NCBI RefSeq assembly: GCF_001856665.1
Contig: NZ_CP017781.1
Coordinates: 3,430,001 to 3,462,926, forward strand
Length of the DNA: 32,926 nucleotides
Reading direction: 5' to 3'
Source of the DNA: Rhodobacter xanthinilyticus
GTDB taxonomy: Bacteria > Pseudomonadota > Alphaproteobacteria > Rhodobacterales > Rhodobacteraceae
The notes beneath the pieces are model-generated. The model searched no databases. It was not told the DNA's origin and saw only the letters and a list, made by a program, of their open reading frames with translations. Positions 25,206-32,926 of the stretch are shown here, piece after piece. Numbering within the stretch: the first letter of the stretch is position 1; each line of letters starts with the position of its first letter. Both the position numbers and the translations under genes were made by a program.

Positions 25206-27284
25206 ATGAACCTCCAGGGTTTACTAGATTTTGCGTCGGCAAAGGCGCCGCGAGCCACCCCGACCGGGGGGGGCGAGTCGGCGGTTCCGGTCGAGGACGG
25301 CGGGTTTGAGTTCGTCTGGTCGGGGGAGAAACAGCCCGCGCCAACGCCGGCCCAATCGCCGGCGACCGATCCGGCCGCGCTGCGCGAGGCCGCTGGGCTG
25401 CAGATTTTGATGATCCTCACTCAGGCGACCGAGTCGCCGCCGGAAACGGCCCTCGCGCCGGATGCCGAACTCCTGACCGAAGGGCCGCCCAAGGACGCCG
25501 CGCCTGCGGCCGAGGCTCCGCCCTCCGTCGATCCTCCCGCACCGGATCCCGGCCAGCTGGGGGCGGTCGCGGCTCCGCAGCTCGTGGTCGAAACGCGCGC
25601 GCGCCCGGCGACGTGCGAAACAGATGATGTGCAACCGACGCCCGCCGCACCGAATGCGCCCGCGCGCGAAAAGACGTCTCCTGCGCCGCAGGGGCCGACA
25701 GCAGAGGCCCCGGTGGCCAGCGCGCCGGTGCCGCAGCAGCCCCCTCTCGCCGCGGCTCCGGCGGAGTCTCCCATGGCGCGCCCAACGACCGCCTCCCCCG
25801 CCGCGCCGAGCGAGGCCGGCAGCCCAAGTCGATCGGCCTCGGCCGCGCCTGCACCCAGCGCAGAGGCACCGCAGGGTCTCCCCACGCCGATCGCGGAGCC
25901 CGGCGCCGCACCGCCCACCCCGCCCTCGGCGGCGGCCAAACCGCCGCAAGAGAAGCCCGATCCCGCGGCTCAGCCGGGCGAGCTTGGCGCCAGACGCGAG
26001 GCTCCGCCGACGCCTCACCCGGCGCAACGGGCCGAGACCGCACCGGAGCAGCCAATCACCTCCGAGGCACCGCGGCCCGCCAAAGCCGCGCCGGCAAGCA
26101 TGACGCCCCAGCCACAACCGCTCGCCGCTCAGCCGAGCCCCCCGCCCCCCGCCACCGCCGGCGAAGCGCCCGTGGCGCCGCAACTCGGCGATGGCTCACC
26201 CGTGCAGATACGTGTCCTGCCGACCGCAACGCCAACCGTCGCCCCCGCGGCGCAAAGCGCCCCCCGTGCCGCACCGGACGAGCTCTCTCCCCGCTTCGCC
26301 CCTGCTCCGCTGAGCGGTTGGCCCGAGGTCGCGACCCGTGAGGCGGACGCGACAATTCCGTCTGATCAGCCGCCCGAGCCAACCCCGGCGCGCGCCGAGC
26401 CGGGCGCAGCGCGCATCGAAGCACCCGCCCCGCCGCCGCTGGCCGCGGGTCAGGGCGGCACAGCGGAGAGCCCGACGCCCCCGGCAGATGATCCCGCGCG
26501 CGCCGAAGACCCCGCCGCCGCGCCCGAAGCGCCGCAACCGCCCGAGGCCGCAGAACCCACCGCCGCGACCACCCCCATGCCGCGCCCCGAGCCCGAAACG
26601 CCCGAGCAAACCGCGCGCGCGGCGCAAGGCGACACGCCGCCCCCTGTCGACAAACATCGGCCGAGCGAACCCGAGGACGATGAGCGACAGCCGACGCACG
26701 AACCGGTCGCAGCAACCTCACCCGAGGCTCGGGCAGAGCCGTTGACGCGATCGCTGGCGAGCGAGGTGAAAGTTGTCACCGACGGGGGGCAAGACCCTGC
26801 GGTGCAACGTGTCGACCAGCCTCCCCCCGCAGATCAGGCCACGCGCGCAACCGCCCGACCGGAGATGATCGACCGCACGCCTGCGGCCCAGGCAAGCCAT
26901 GTCAGCCATCAGATCGCCTCGGCCGTGCGCGGCCACCGTGAGGGCAATGTCGAGATTTCGCTTTCTCCAGAAGAGCTTGGCAAGGTCCGCATGACCTTGC
27001 ACCCGCATGACACCGGGATGCGCGTCGTCGTGCAGGCCGAGCGGATGGAGACGCTCGACCTGATGCGGCGCCACATCGAAAGCCTGGAACGCGATTTCCG
27101 CGAGATCGGCTACGCGGATGTCAGCTTCACCTTCAGCGACCACCCCCGCCAACAGGCCGATGCGTCCCCCTTCCCGCCAGAGCCTTCGAGCGAAGACTTC
27201 TCCCCCACCCCCGCGACCCCCGTCGCAGCCGAACCCCGCAGAGCCGCTCCGACCAGCTCCGGCGGCCTCGATCTGCGCATCTGA
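25206..27284 (+). CDS. fliK: Flagellar hook-length control protein FliK
   Basis: FliK measures the hook and switches the export apparatus from hook to filament substrates. The 692-residue protein has the expected layout: a short N-terminus (MNLQGLLDFASAKAPR), a very long Pro/Ala/Glu-rich low-complexity centre (about 60-555), and the C-terminal hook-length domain (about 560-650) with GNVEISLSPEELGKVRMTLHPHDTGMRVVVQAERMETLDLMRRH and LERDFREIGYADVSFTFS. The start at 25206 follows GAGG at short spacing; an upstream GTG at 25197 is possible. The identity rests on the C-terminal domain and its position directly before flgD. The centre is not conserved and probably acts as the ruler. Confidence 0.9.
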   Translation: MNLQGLLDFASAKAPRATPTGGGESAVPVEDGGFEFVWSGEKQPAPTPAQSPATDPAALREAAGLQILMILTQATESPPETALAPDAELLTEGPPKDAAPAAEAPPSVDPPAPDPGQLGAVAAPQLVVETRARPATCETDDVQPTPAAPNAPAREKTSPAPQGPTAEAPVASAPVPQQPPLAAAPAESPMARPTTASPAAPSEAGSPSRSASAAPAPSAEAPQGLPTPIAEPGAAPPTPPSAAAKPPQEKPDPAAQPGELGARREAPPTPHPAQRAETAPEQPITSEAPRPAKAAPASMTPQPQPLAAQPSPPPPATAGEAPVAPQLGDGSPVQIRVLPTATPTVAPAAQSAPRAAPDELSPRFAPAPLSGWPEVATREADATIPSDQPPEPTPARAEPGAARIEAPAPPPLAAGQGGTAESPTPPADDPARAEDPAAAPEAPQPPEAAEPTAATTPMPRPEPETPEQTARAAQGDTPPPVDKHRPSEPEDDERQPTHEPVAATSPEARAEPLTRSLASEVKVVTDGGQDPAVQRVDQPPPADQATRATARPEMIDRTPAAQASHVSHQIASAVRGHREGNVEISLSPEELGKVRMTLHPHDTGMRVVVQAERMETLDLMRRHIESLERDFREIGYADVSFTFSDHPRQQADASPFPPEPSSEDFSPTPATPVAAEPRRAAPTSSGGLDLRI

Positions 27285-27295
27285 TGGAGGCATAG

Positions 27296-27973
27296 ATGAC
27301 CACCGTGACGTCCGCAAATTCGGCAACCCCGGCCGCAAGCAACAGCGCCAGTTCGAGCTCGAACTCCGCGGCCGCCTCGGGCCTGAGCTCGGATTTCCAG
27401 ACCTTCCTGACCATGCTGACCGCACAGATGCAGAACCAGGATCCGCTCAACCCGATCGACAGTTCGGATTACGCCGTCCAGCTCGCGACCTTTTCGGGCG
27501 TCGAGCAACAGGTGAAAACCAATGATCTGCTGGAATCTCTGGCGACGCAGCTCGGTGTGATGGGCATGTCCCAGCTCGCCGGATGGGTGGGCATGGAGGC
27601 CCGCGTTCCGGCGGCCGGCTATTATGACGGCGATCCGATCACCCTCGCGCCGAACCCGGTGCAGGGCGCCGATCAGACGGTTCTCGTCGCCTATGACGCC
27701 GCCGAGAACGAGGTCTGGCGCGGCACGGTCCCGGTCTCCACCGACCCTTACGACTGGACGGGCCTTGACAGCAGCGGCACCCCGCTGCCCACGGGGCTCT
27801 ATGATTTCAAACTCGAAAGCTACAACAACGGCACCCTGCTTTCGAGCGATCAGGTCGAGGTCTATAGCCGGATCGTCGAGGCGCAGGGCACCGCGAGCGG
27901 CACGGTGCTCGTCTTGCAAGGCGGCGTCACCGTCGGCACAACCGACATCACCGCCCTGCGCGAACCCGCCTGA
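27296..27973 (+). CDS. flgD: Flagellar hook assembly protein FlgD
   Basis: Hook-capping scaffold for polymerisation of FlgE. In the 225-residue protein a Ser/Ala-rich N-terminus precedes the family core DFQTFLTMLTAQMQNQDPLNPIDSSDYAVQLATFSGVEQQVKTNDLLESL, the export and cap domain. FlgD Ig-like and tudor-type domains follow (VQGADQTVLVAYDAAENEVWRGTVPVSTDPYDWTGLDSSGTPLPTGLYDF). GGAGG lies upstream of the start at 27296. It is transcribed with fliK, 11 bases apart. Convergent with ubiB, three bases between stops. Confidence 0.95.
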   Translation: MTTVTSANSATPAASNSASSSSNSAAASGLSSDFQTFLTMLTAQMQNQDPLNPIDSSDYAVQLATFSGVEQQVKTNDLLESLATQLGVMGMSQLAGWVGMEARVPAAGYYDGDPITLAPNPVQGADQTVLVAYDAAENEVWRGTVPVSTDPYDWTGLDSSGTPLPTGLYDFKLESYNNGTLLSSDQVEVYSRIVEAQGTASGTVLVLQGGVTVGTTDITALREPA

Positions 27974-27976
27974 CCC

Positions 27977-29506
27977 TCAGAGCGCGGTCCCGATCGCCAC
28001 GCCAAGCCCGAGCAGTAGCGCGCCGAGGAGAACGAACATCCGCGCCGCGGGCCGGCTCGGCGCCGCCGCCTCGGGGGCGGGCGCGGTGCGCCGCTCGATC
28101 GCCTCGCGCAAGAGTTCAGGCAGCCGCGGCCCGAAATGGCCCAGCGTCTGAACCGTGCGCACCAGATCCCGCACCACCGACCGCGGCCCGAGATTTTCGC
28201 GGATGTATTTCTCCACGACCGGCCGCGCCGCCTCCCACATGTTGATCGCCGGGTTGAGCGAGCGCGCCACCCCCTCGACCACCACCATGGTCCGTTGCAG
28301 CAAGATCAGCTCGGTCCGCGTTTGCATCCCGAATTTCTCTGTAACCTCAAAGAGATAAGCCAAGAGCCGCGCCATCGAGATATGCGTCGCATCCATCCCG
28401 AAGATCGGCTCGCCCACCGCCCGCAGCGCCAGCGCAAATTCATTCACATCCCGATCCGCCGGCACATAACCCGCCTCGAAATGCACCTCCGCCACGCGAT
28501 GATAATCGCGCCGGATGAAGCCCATCAGGATCTCCGCATAAACCCGGCGGGTATATTCGTCGATCTGCCCCATGATCCCGAAATCATAGGCGATGATATC
28601 GCCATTCGCCGCGACCTTGAGGTTGCCGTGGTGCATGTCGGCGTGGAAATAACCGTCGCGCAGCGCATGGCTGAGGAAGAGCTGCAACACCCGCTCCGAA
28701 AGCGCGACCGGGTCGATCCCCGCGGCGCGGATCGCCGCCGGGTCGCCCATCGGCAGCCCCTCGGCCCAATCCATCACCATCACCGTCCGGCCGGAAAATT
28801 CCCAAGCCGGACGCGGCACGGTAAACCCGGCGTCCTGCGCGGTGTTCGCGGCGAATTGCGAGGCCGCAGCGGCCTCACGGCGCAGATCGAGCTCGCCCAG
28901 AACCACGCCCTCGAAATGCCGCACCACATCATTGGGCCGCAGCCGCCGCGAGGCGGGCGAGAGCCGCTCGATCATGCCCGCGGCGAAATGGAACGCATCG
29001 AGATCGCGCCGGAAGGCCCGCTCGATCCCCGGCCGCAGCACCTTCACCGCGACCTTGGCGCCGGTATCGGCGCGCCGCGCCTGGTGAACCTGCGCGATCG
29101 ACGCGGCCGCGACGGGCTCGGAAAACTCGCTGAACAGCGCATCGACCGGCCGGCCGAGCTCCGCCTCGATCGTCTGTTTCGCGACCTCGATCGGGAAGGG
29201 CGGCAGCTTGTCTTGCAAGACGCGCAGCTGATCGGCGAGCTCGGGGCCCACCACATCGGGCCGCGTCGAGAGCACCTGACCGAACTTGATATAGGCCGGC
29301 CCGAGCGCGGTGATCGCCCGCGTCACCGGCGGCAGAGCCGGGTCGCCCTTGTAGCCGAGCCATTTGAACGGCCAGCCCATCACCCGCGCCACCAGCCGCA
29401 GCCGCGGCGGCGCATCGAGCGCCTCGAGCGCGGCGCCCATCGCGCCGGTGCGCTCGAAAGTTGCGCCGGTGCGGATCAGCCGCCAGATATTGTGGGGCCC
29501 GCGCAT
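27977..29506 (-). CDS. ubiB: UbiB, atypical kinase/ATPase required for ubiquinone biosynthesis
   Basis: Membrane-anchored ABC1/ADCK-family protein needed for coenzyme Q synthesis, thought to use ATPase activity to make membrane lipid precursors accessible. The 509-residue protein has the KxGQ motif (YIKFGQVLSTRPD), the A-rich loop that replaces the kinase P-loop (AAASIAQVHQA), the catalytic lysine in AVKVLRPGIE, GELDLRREAAAA, the HxDxHxGN-like loop FHADMHHGNL and the metal-binding DFG in AYDFGIMG. A C-terminal hydrophobic segment (MFVLLGALLLGLGVAIGTAL) anchors it in the membrane. It starts one base after the ubiE stop, so it is coupled to that methyltransferase. Confidence 0.95.
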   Translation of the reverse strand: MRGPHNIWRLIRTGATFERTGAMGAALEALDAPPRLRLVARVMGWPFKWLGYKGDPALPPVTRAITALGPAYIKFGQVLSTRPDVVGPELADQLRVLQDKLPPFPIEVAKQTIEAELGRPVDALFSEFSEPVAAASIAQVHQARRADTGAKVAVKVLRPGIERAFRRDLDAFHFAAGMIERLSPASRRLRPNDVVRHFEGVVLGELDLRREAAAASQFAANTAQDAGFTVPRPAWEFSGRTVMVMDWAEGLPMGDPAAIRAAGIDPVALSERVLQLFLSHALRDGYFHADMHHGNLKVAANGDIIAYDFGIMGQIDEYTRRVYAEILMGFIRRDYHRVAEVHFEAGYVPADRDVNEFALALRAVGEPIFGMDATHISMARLLAYLFEVTEKFGMQTRTELILLQRTMVVVEGVARSLNPAINMWEAARPVVEKYIRENLGPRSVVRDLVRTVQTLGHFGPRLPELLREAIERRTAPAPEAAAPSRPAARMFVLLGALLLGLGVAIGTAL

Positions 29507-29507
29507 C

Positions 29508-30260
29508 TCAGATCTTCCAACCCGAATGCAGCGCCGCGATCCCCATCGACAGGTTGCGATATTTCACCTGCTCGAACCCGGCCTCGCGGATCATCGAGGC
29601 AAAGAGCTCCTGATTGGGGAATTTACGGATCGACTCCACAAGATATTGATAGCTGTCGCGGTCATTCGCCACGATCTGGCCCATCACCGGGATCACATTG
29701 AACGAATAGGCGTCATAGGCCGCCTGCATCAGATCATTCGGGATCTGGTTGAATTCGAGCACCATCAGCCGCCCGCCGGGCTTGAGCACCCGATAGGCCT
29801 CGCGCAGCGCATCGCCGATCCGCGTCACATTCCGGATCCCGAAGGAGATCGTGTAGACATCGAAGGTATTGGCCTCGAAGGGCAGCGCCATCGCATCGCC
29901 CACGACCCAGCTCAGCCGCTCCGACATATCCTCGGCCTCGGCGCGCTTCTGCCCCTCGATCAGCATCGATTCGGTCATGTCGCAGACGGTCGCGATGCTG
30001 CCCGGCGCGCGATTGAGGAAGCGGAACGCCACGTCGCCCGTGCCCCCCGCCACGTCGAGAAGCCGTTGCCCCGGCCGCGGCGCGAGCCAATCCATCATCG
30101 CATCCTTCCAGATCCGGTGGATGCCGAGGCTCATCAGATCGTTCATGATGTCGTATTTCGAGGCCACCCGCGAGAAGACGCCATGGACGAGCCCGGCCTT
30201 TTCGCCCTCCTCCACTGTCTTGAAACCGAAATGCGTGGTCTTGGTCTGATCCGTGCTCAT
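29508..30260 (-). CDS. ubiE: UbiE, ubiquinone/menaquinone C-methyltransferase
   Basis: SAM-dependent methyltransferase acting on the quinol ring in ubiquinone (and where present menaquinone) synthesis. The 250-residue protein has the conserved N-terminus [45 protein letters not shown], the SAM-binding [40 protein letters not shown] and [14 protein letters not shown]. The C-terminal block [27 protein letters not shown] is also typical. The start at 30260 ([13 protein letters not shown]) has only a weak ribosome site (AAGAG). First gene of the ubiE-ubiB pair, divergent from mutM across 76 bases. Confidence 0.97.
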   Translation of the reverse strand: MSTDQTKTTHFGFKTVEEGEKAGLVHGVFSRVASKYDIMNDLMSLGIHRIWKDAMMDWLAPRPGQRLLDVAGGTGDVAFRFLNRAPGSIATVCDMTESMLIEGQKRAEAEDMSERLSWVVGDAMALPFEANTFDVYTISFGIRNVTRIGDALREAYRVLKPGGRLMVLEFNQIPNDLMQAAYDAYSFNVIPVMGQIVANDRDSYQYLVESIRKFPNQELFASMIREAGFEQVKYRNLSMGIAALHSGWKI

Positions 30261-30336
30261 GCGCTCTTGCCGATCTGAAATTGTCCCCCTTCTTATAGGG
30301 GCCCGCGCGGCCAAGACAATGCGACAGGAGCACCGA

Positions 30337-31182
30337 ATGCCCGAACTTCCCGAGGTCGAGACCGTCCGAGAGGGGCTTTTGCCCGCGATGGAGGGCCGGG
30401 TGATCGCGCGCGCAGAGGTCAACCGCCCCGATCTGCGCTGGCCCCTGCCCGAGCGGATGGCCGAGCGGATCACCGGCGCGCGGGTCGAGCGGCTGCGGCG
30501 GCGCTCGAAATATATCCTCGCCGATCTCGACACCGGCGAGAGCCTGCTGATCCATCTCGGCATGTCGGGGCGGATGCTGGTTTCGGGCGTCATGCTGGGC
30601 GGGTTCCACCTCGACCACCCCGCCCCGCAAAAGCACGACCACGTCGTTTTGCAGATGGAGGGCGGCGCGCGCGTGACCTTCAACGACGCCCGCCGCTTTG
30701 GCGCGATGGATCTCGTGCGCACCGATCGCGAGGCGGCGCATTGGCTCCTCGCGGGGCTCGGCCCCGAGCCTTTTGGCAATGAATTCAACGAGGAATACCT
30801 GCTCGAGCGGCTCAAGGGCCGCACGATGCCGATCAAATCGGCGCTCCTGGATCAACGCATCCTTGCCGGGCTCGGCAATATCTATGTCTCCGAAGTGCTC
30901 TTCCGCGCCGGCATCGACCCGCGCCGTGCCGCGGGCAAGATCGCCGCGAAACGCCTCGCCGGCCTCGTGCCGATCATCCGCGAGGTGCTCGCCGAGGCGA
31001 TCGCGGCGGGGGGCTCGTCGCTGCGCGATCATCGTCAGGCCGATGGCGAACTTGGCTATTTCCAGCACAGTTTCCGCGTCTATGACCGCGAGGGCGAGCC
31101 CTGCGCCACCTGCGCCACCCCGATCCGGCGGATCGTGCAATCCTCCCGTTCGAGCTTTTTCTGCCCCGCCTGTCAACGCTGA
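30337..31182 (+). CDS. mutM: Formamidopyrimidine-DNA glycosylase (Fpg/MutM)
   Basis: Base-excision repair glycosylase/AP lyase that removes 8-oxoguanine and other oxidised purines. The 281-residue protein begins [14 protein letters not shown], where Pro2 after Met removal is the Schiff-base nucleophile and Glu3 the general acid. The remaining motifs are [57 protein letters not shown] (helix-two-turn-helix) and a C-terminal zinc finger (CATC ... CPAC) with [11 protein letters not shown]. The start follows AGGAG. Divergent from ubiE; same strand as the hydratase downstream, but 95 bases separate them. Confidence 0.97.
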   Translation: MPELPEVETVREGLLPAMEGRVIARAEVNRPDLRWPLPERMAERITGARVERLRRRSKYILADLDTGESLLIHLGMSGRMLVSGVMLGGFHLDHPAPQKHDHVVLQMEGGARVTFNDARRFGAMDLVRTDREAAHWLLAGLGPEPFGNEFNEEYLLERLKGRTMPIKSALLDQRILAGLGNIYVSEVLFRAGIDPRRAAGKIAAKRLAGLVPIIREVLAEAIAAGGSSLRDHRQADGELGYFQHSFRVYDREGEPCATCATPIRRIVQSSRSSFFCPACQR

Positions 31183-31277
31183 ACCCGACCGGAAATTCTG
31201 CGTCTGCGAAGTCAGGCTTGATAAACTGCGCGGTCCTGATAGGACTCCTGCTGACCAAGAAGGAAAGGCAACGCCAC

Positions 31278-32054
31278 ATGGCCTACCAGACCCTGATCGT
31301 CGAGATCGAGGACTACGTCGCTCTGATCCGGCTCAATCGCCCCGAAGCCCTGAACGCCCTGAACTCGGCCCTGCTCGCCGAGCTCGGCGATGCGCTCAAG
31401 GCCGCCGACGCCAACGAGAAGGTGCGCTGCATCGTCATCACCGGCTCCGAGAAAGCCTTCGCTGCCGGCGCCGACATCAAGGAGATGTCGGACAAGTCGT
31501 TCGTCGAGATGTATACGCAGAGCTTCTTCTCCGCCGAGACCGAGACCATCCTCGCGACCCGCAAGCCGATCATCGCGGCGGTGGCGGGCTATGCGCTCGG
31601 CGGCGGCTGCGAGCTGGCCATGATGTGCGATTTCATCATCGCCGGCGACAACGCCAAATTCGGCCAGCCCGAGATCAACCTCGGCGTGATCGCCGGCATG
31701 GGCGGCACCCAGCGCCTGACCCGCTTCGTCGGCAAGTCGAAGTCGATGGACATGCATCTGACCGGCCGCTTCATGGACGCCGCCGAAGCCGAGCGCTCGG
31801 GCCTTGTCAGCCGCGTCGTGCCGGCCGCGAAGCTCGTGCAGGAGGCGATGGCCGCCGCGCAGAAGATCGCCGCGAAATCGCAAGTCAGCGTGATGGCCGC
31901 GAAAGAGGCGGTCAACGTCGCCTATGAAACCACCCTCGCCGAAGGCGTGCGCTTCGAGCGGCGCACCTTCTATGCGCTCTTCGCGACCGAGGACCAGAAA
32001 GAGGGCATGGCCGCCTTCCTCGAGAAGCGCGAGCCGCAATTCCGCGACAAATAA
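31278..32054 (+). CDS. Enoyl-CoA hydratase (crotonase family)
   Basis: Crotonase-fold enzyme that adds water to enoyl-CoA during fatty-acid or related acyl-CoA breakdown. The 258-residue protein is a standard single-domain form. [11 protein letters not shown] and [19 protein letters not shown] form the oxyanion hole, and the two catalytic glutamates are in GGGCELAM and [19 protein letters not shown]. The latter segment and [19 protein letters not shown] are typical. The start at 31278 follows AAGGAAAGG. It is short enough to be a stand-alone hydratase rather than a multifunctional FadB. The pathway cannot be deduced from neighbours; it is a usual gene at this location in Rhodobacteraceae. Confidence 0.93.
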   Translation: MAYQTLIVEIEDYVALIRLNRPEALNALNSALLAELGDALKAADANEKVRCIVITGSEKAFAAGADIKEMSDKSFVEMYTQSFFSAETETILATRKPIIAAVAGYALGGGCELAMMCDFIIAGDNAKFGQPEINLGVIAGMGGTQRLTRFVGKSKSMDMHLTGRFMDAAEAERSGLVSRVVPAAKLVQEAMAAAQKIAAKSQVSVMAAKEAVNVAYETTLAEGVRFERRTFYALFATEDQKEGMAAFLEKREPQFRDK

Positions 32055-32069
32055 GGCCGAAAAGGCCTT
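32053..32069 (+). terminator. Hairpin at the end of the enoyl-CoA hydratase gene
   Basis: AAGGCC-GAAAA-GGCCTT forms a six-pair hairpin starting inside the stop codon. There is no T run beyond the two bases in the stem, so it may be only a weak terminator. Confidence 0.45.
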
Positions 32070-32209
32070 CCCCTCCGGGTGATTTTGGCGTAAAGGCAGC
32101 GCTTACATGCGCGTGGAGCCCGCTCAGGCTAGAATCATCCGGTTCGCTGGGACGACCGGGCTTTGTTGCGCAATCGATATTGTAACAGACCCGGAAAGTC
32201 GGAACACAC

Positions 32210-32476
32210 ATGGCCAATACGCCCCAGTCCAAGAAGCGCGCCCGCCAGAACGAGCGTCGCAATGATGTCAACAAAGCGCGTCGTTCGCGGATCCGCACCT
32301 TCGTTCGCAAAGTCGAAGAAGCGATCGCTTCGGGCGATGCCGATGCGGCGAAACTCGCCCTGCAAGCGGCTCAGCCGGAGCTGGCGCGCGGCGTGACCAA
32401 GGGCGTGCTGCACAAGAACACCGTGTCGCGCAAGATCTCGCGTCTTGCCGCCCGCGTGAAGGCTCTGCAAGCCTGA
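32210..32476 (+). CDS. rpsT: 30S ribosomal protein S20
   Basis: Small-subunit protein that binds 16S rRNA early in assembly. The 88-residue basic, all-helical protein matches S20: [75 protein letters not shown]. The N-terminal half is Lys/Arg-rich as in all S20 proteins. It stands as its own transcription unit: a 155-base upstream region with an AT-rich patch (ATCGATATTGTAAC, 32173-32186) and a strong terminator downstream. In Rhodobacteraceae this gene normally lies just before dnaA. Confidence 0.97.
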   Translation: MANTPQSKKRARQNERRNDVNKARRSRIRTFVRKVEEAIASGDADAAKLALQAAQPELARGVTKGVLHKNTVSRKISRLAARVKALQA

Positions 32477-32505
32477 TAACGGCTTGGAAAACAAGCTGTT
32501 TCCAG

Positions 32506-32536
32506 AAGGCGCCCCGCCCGGGCGCCTTTTTGTTTT
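32506..32536 (+). terminator. Strong rho-independent terminator of rpsT
   Basis: AAGGCGCCC and GGGCGCCTT form a perfect nine-pair stem with a CGCCC loop, followed by TTTGTTTTT. This is the clearest intrinsic terminator in the window. Confidence 0.93.
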
Positions 32537-32589
32537 TCTCAGATAAATCAATGAATTGTCTGGCGGTGTTGCAGCTTTGACGCCGCTTT

Positions 32590-32611
32590 GAGATTCGCTT
32601 GAGGGAATCTC
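32590..32611. repeat. Inverted repeat upstream of the right-end promoter candidate
   Basis: GAGATTC and GAATCTC form a perfect seven-base inverted repeat with an eight-base spacer. It ends 20 bases before a putative -35 element, a position suited to an activator or repressor site. Confidence 0.4.
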
Positions 32612-32631
32612 GCGTCAAGCGCGAAGTTCGG

Positions 32632-32661
32632 TTGCACCCATCCCTCCCCCCTTGCTAGCGT
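32632..32661 (+). promoter_or_regulatory. Putative promoter for the right-end transcript
   Basis: TTGCAC (32632-32637) lies about 17-18 bases from GCTAGCGT (32654-32661), a -10-like block common in GC-rich alphaproteobacteria. Transcription would start near 32668 and run through the structured region toward the right edge. Weak match, inferred. Confidence 0.4.
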
Positions 32662-32726
32662 CTCCATGCGATTCACGTCGCCTTGGGGGACATGACGCGT
32701 CTTTCTCTGGCCGCAGCAGGCGTAAA

Positions 32727-32912
32727 GTCTGCCACGACAAGGAAAAAAGCCGGGACTGCCGGCCTCGGAAGATGCGTATCCGATTCTCGAGGGTGTTGCG
32801 CCCTCAGCTTCGGCAGGTGATGCCTAGCCCGGCTTGCCGGAAGGGTATCCTATTGTCCGTGGAGTGCTGGCCGTTAACGGCCCAGCAATCCGGGTGGCGT
32901 GTTCGTGCTGAC
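32727..32912 (+). ncRNA. Candidate structured RNA or dnaA leader in a gene-free region
   Basis: The last 390 bases hold no convincing reading frame. The plus-strand RNA can fold into a closed structure. An outer helix pairs GTCTGCCACGA (32727) with TCGTGCTGAC (32903-32912), with one mismatch and one bulge. Inside, GCCGGG (32749) pairs with CCCGGC (32828), and CTGCCG (32756) with CGGCAG (32811). Two hairpins close on TCGGA/TCCGA (32765/32779) and GAGGG/CCCTC (32789/32801). A second domain, CCGGA/TCCGG (32837/32889), encloses a long hairpin containing the palindrome GGCCGTTAACGGCC (32869-32882). A rival hairpin, CCGGC-TT-GCCGG (32829-32840), would break two of these helices. I recognise no known RNA family. 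GC-rich DNA folds easily, so this remains a candidate. Confidence 0.4.
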
Positions 32913-32926
32913 AGTGTGTGTTTGAA

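Noticed and set aside
25224-26721. Several long frames in other registers across the fliK centre
   Set aside because: The Pro/Ala-rich GC-repeat-like centre of fliK opens all frames. Only the fliK frame ends in a recognisable hook-length domain.
32537-32926. Replication origin at the right end
   Set aside because: No TTATCCACA-type DnaA boxes and no AT-rich unwinding region were seen, although dnaA is expected nearby. The window may stop short of it.

Overview
The window is a GC-rich stretch of ordinary core chromosome from an alphaproteobacterium, most likely a member of the Rhodobacteraceae (Rhodobacter and relatives). The evidence is the strong G/C preference at third codon positions, the FlaF/FlbT/flagellin module, a def-def-like-fmt cluster, a glnK-amtB pair, and a ubiB-ubiE / mutM / enoyl-CoA hydratase / rpsT order that in this family normally runs into dnaA. 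No phage, transposon, CRISPR array, tRNA or rRNA gene was recognised.

Layout from left to right. At 1-1.24 kb, minus strand, are the start of the periplasmic methionine sulfoxide reductase MsrP and a small two-helix K+-channel-like protein whose frame is broken near 1178. At 1.3-3.9 kb are smpB, a mercaptopyruvate sulfurtransferase and a class I aminotransferase; the last two are translationally coupled. At 4.0-7.1 kb is a self-contained MarR/EmrA/EmrB efflux operon with a 14-bp palindrome in its promoter region. At 7.2-8.9 kb, minus strand, is the nitrogen-status pair glnK-amtB. It is divergent from a bifunctional PBP1A-type peptidoglycan synthase across an intergenic region with nested inverted repeats. 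At 11.3-12.7 kb, minus strand, are mlaA and mlaC, for outer-membrane lipid asymmetry. At 12.8-16.0 kb is a type I secretion ABC transporter plus its HlyD-type adaptor, without an evident substrate or outer-membrane pore. At 16.0-18.9 kb are a lytic transglycosylase, a small unrecognised protein and a MalY/PatB aminotransferase. At 19.0-21.0 kb are def, a def paralogue lacking key catalytic residues, and fmt. At 21.0-28.0 kb is a flagellar block: a DUF1217 protein, flbT, flaF, fliC, an FlgN-like protein and a rod-binding protein on the minus strand, then fliK and flgD on the plus strand. At 28.0-31.2 kb are ubiB and ubiE (ubiquinone synthesis) and, divergently, mutM. The window ends with an enoyl-CoA hydratase, rpsT with a strong terminator, and about 390 bases without a gene.

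Most of the window is well understood. The points worth a second look are: the gene-free right end (32.7-32.9 kb), which can be folded into a closed multi-branched RNA with a competing hairpin; the catalytically defective deformylase paralogue locked between def and fmt; the K+-channel frameshift; GC-stem/AAA-loop hairpins on both sides of the flagellin coding sequence next to the flagellin regulator FlbT; and a cysteine-containing insertion in the glycosyltransferase domain of the PBP. I did not find a clearly new multi-gene system.
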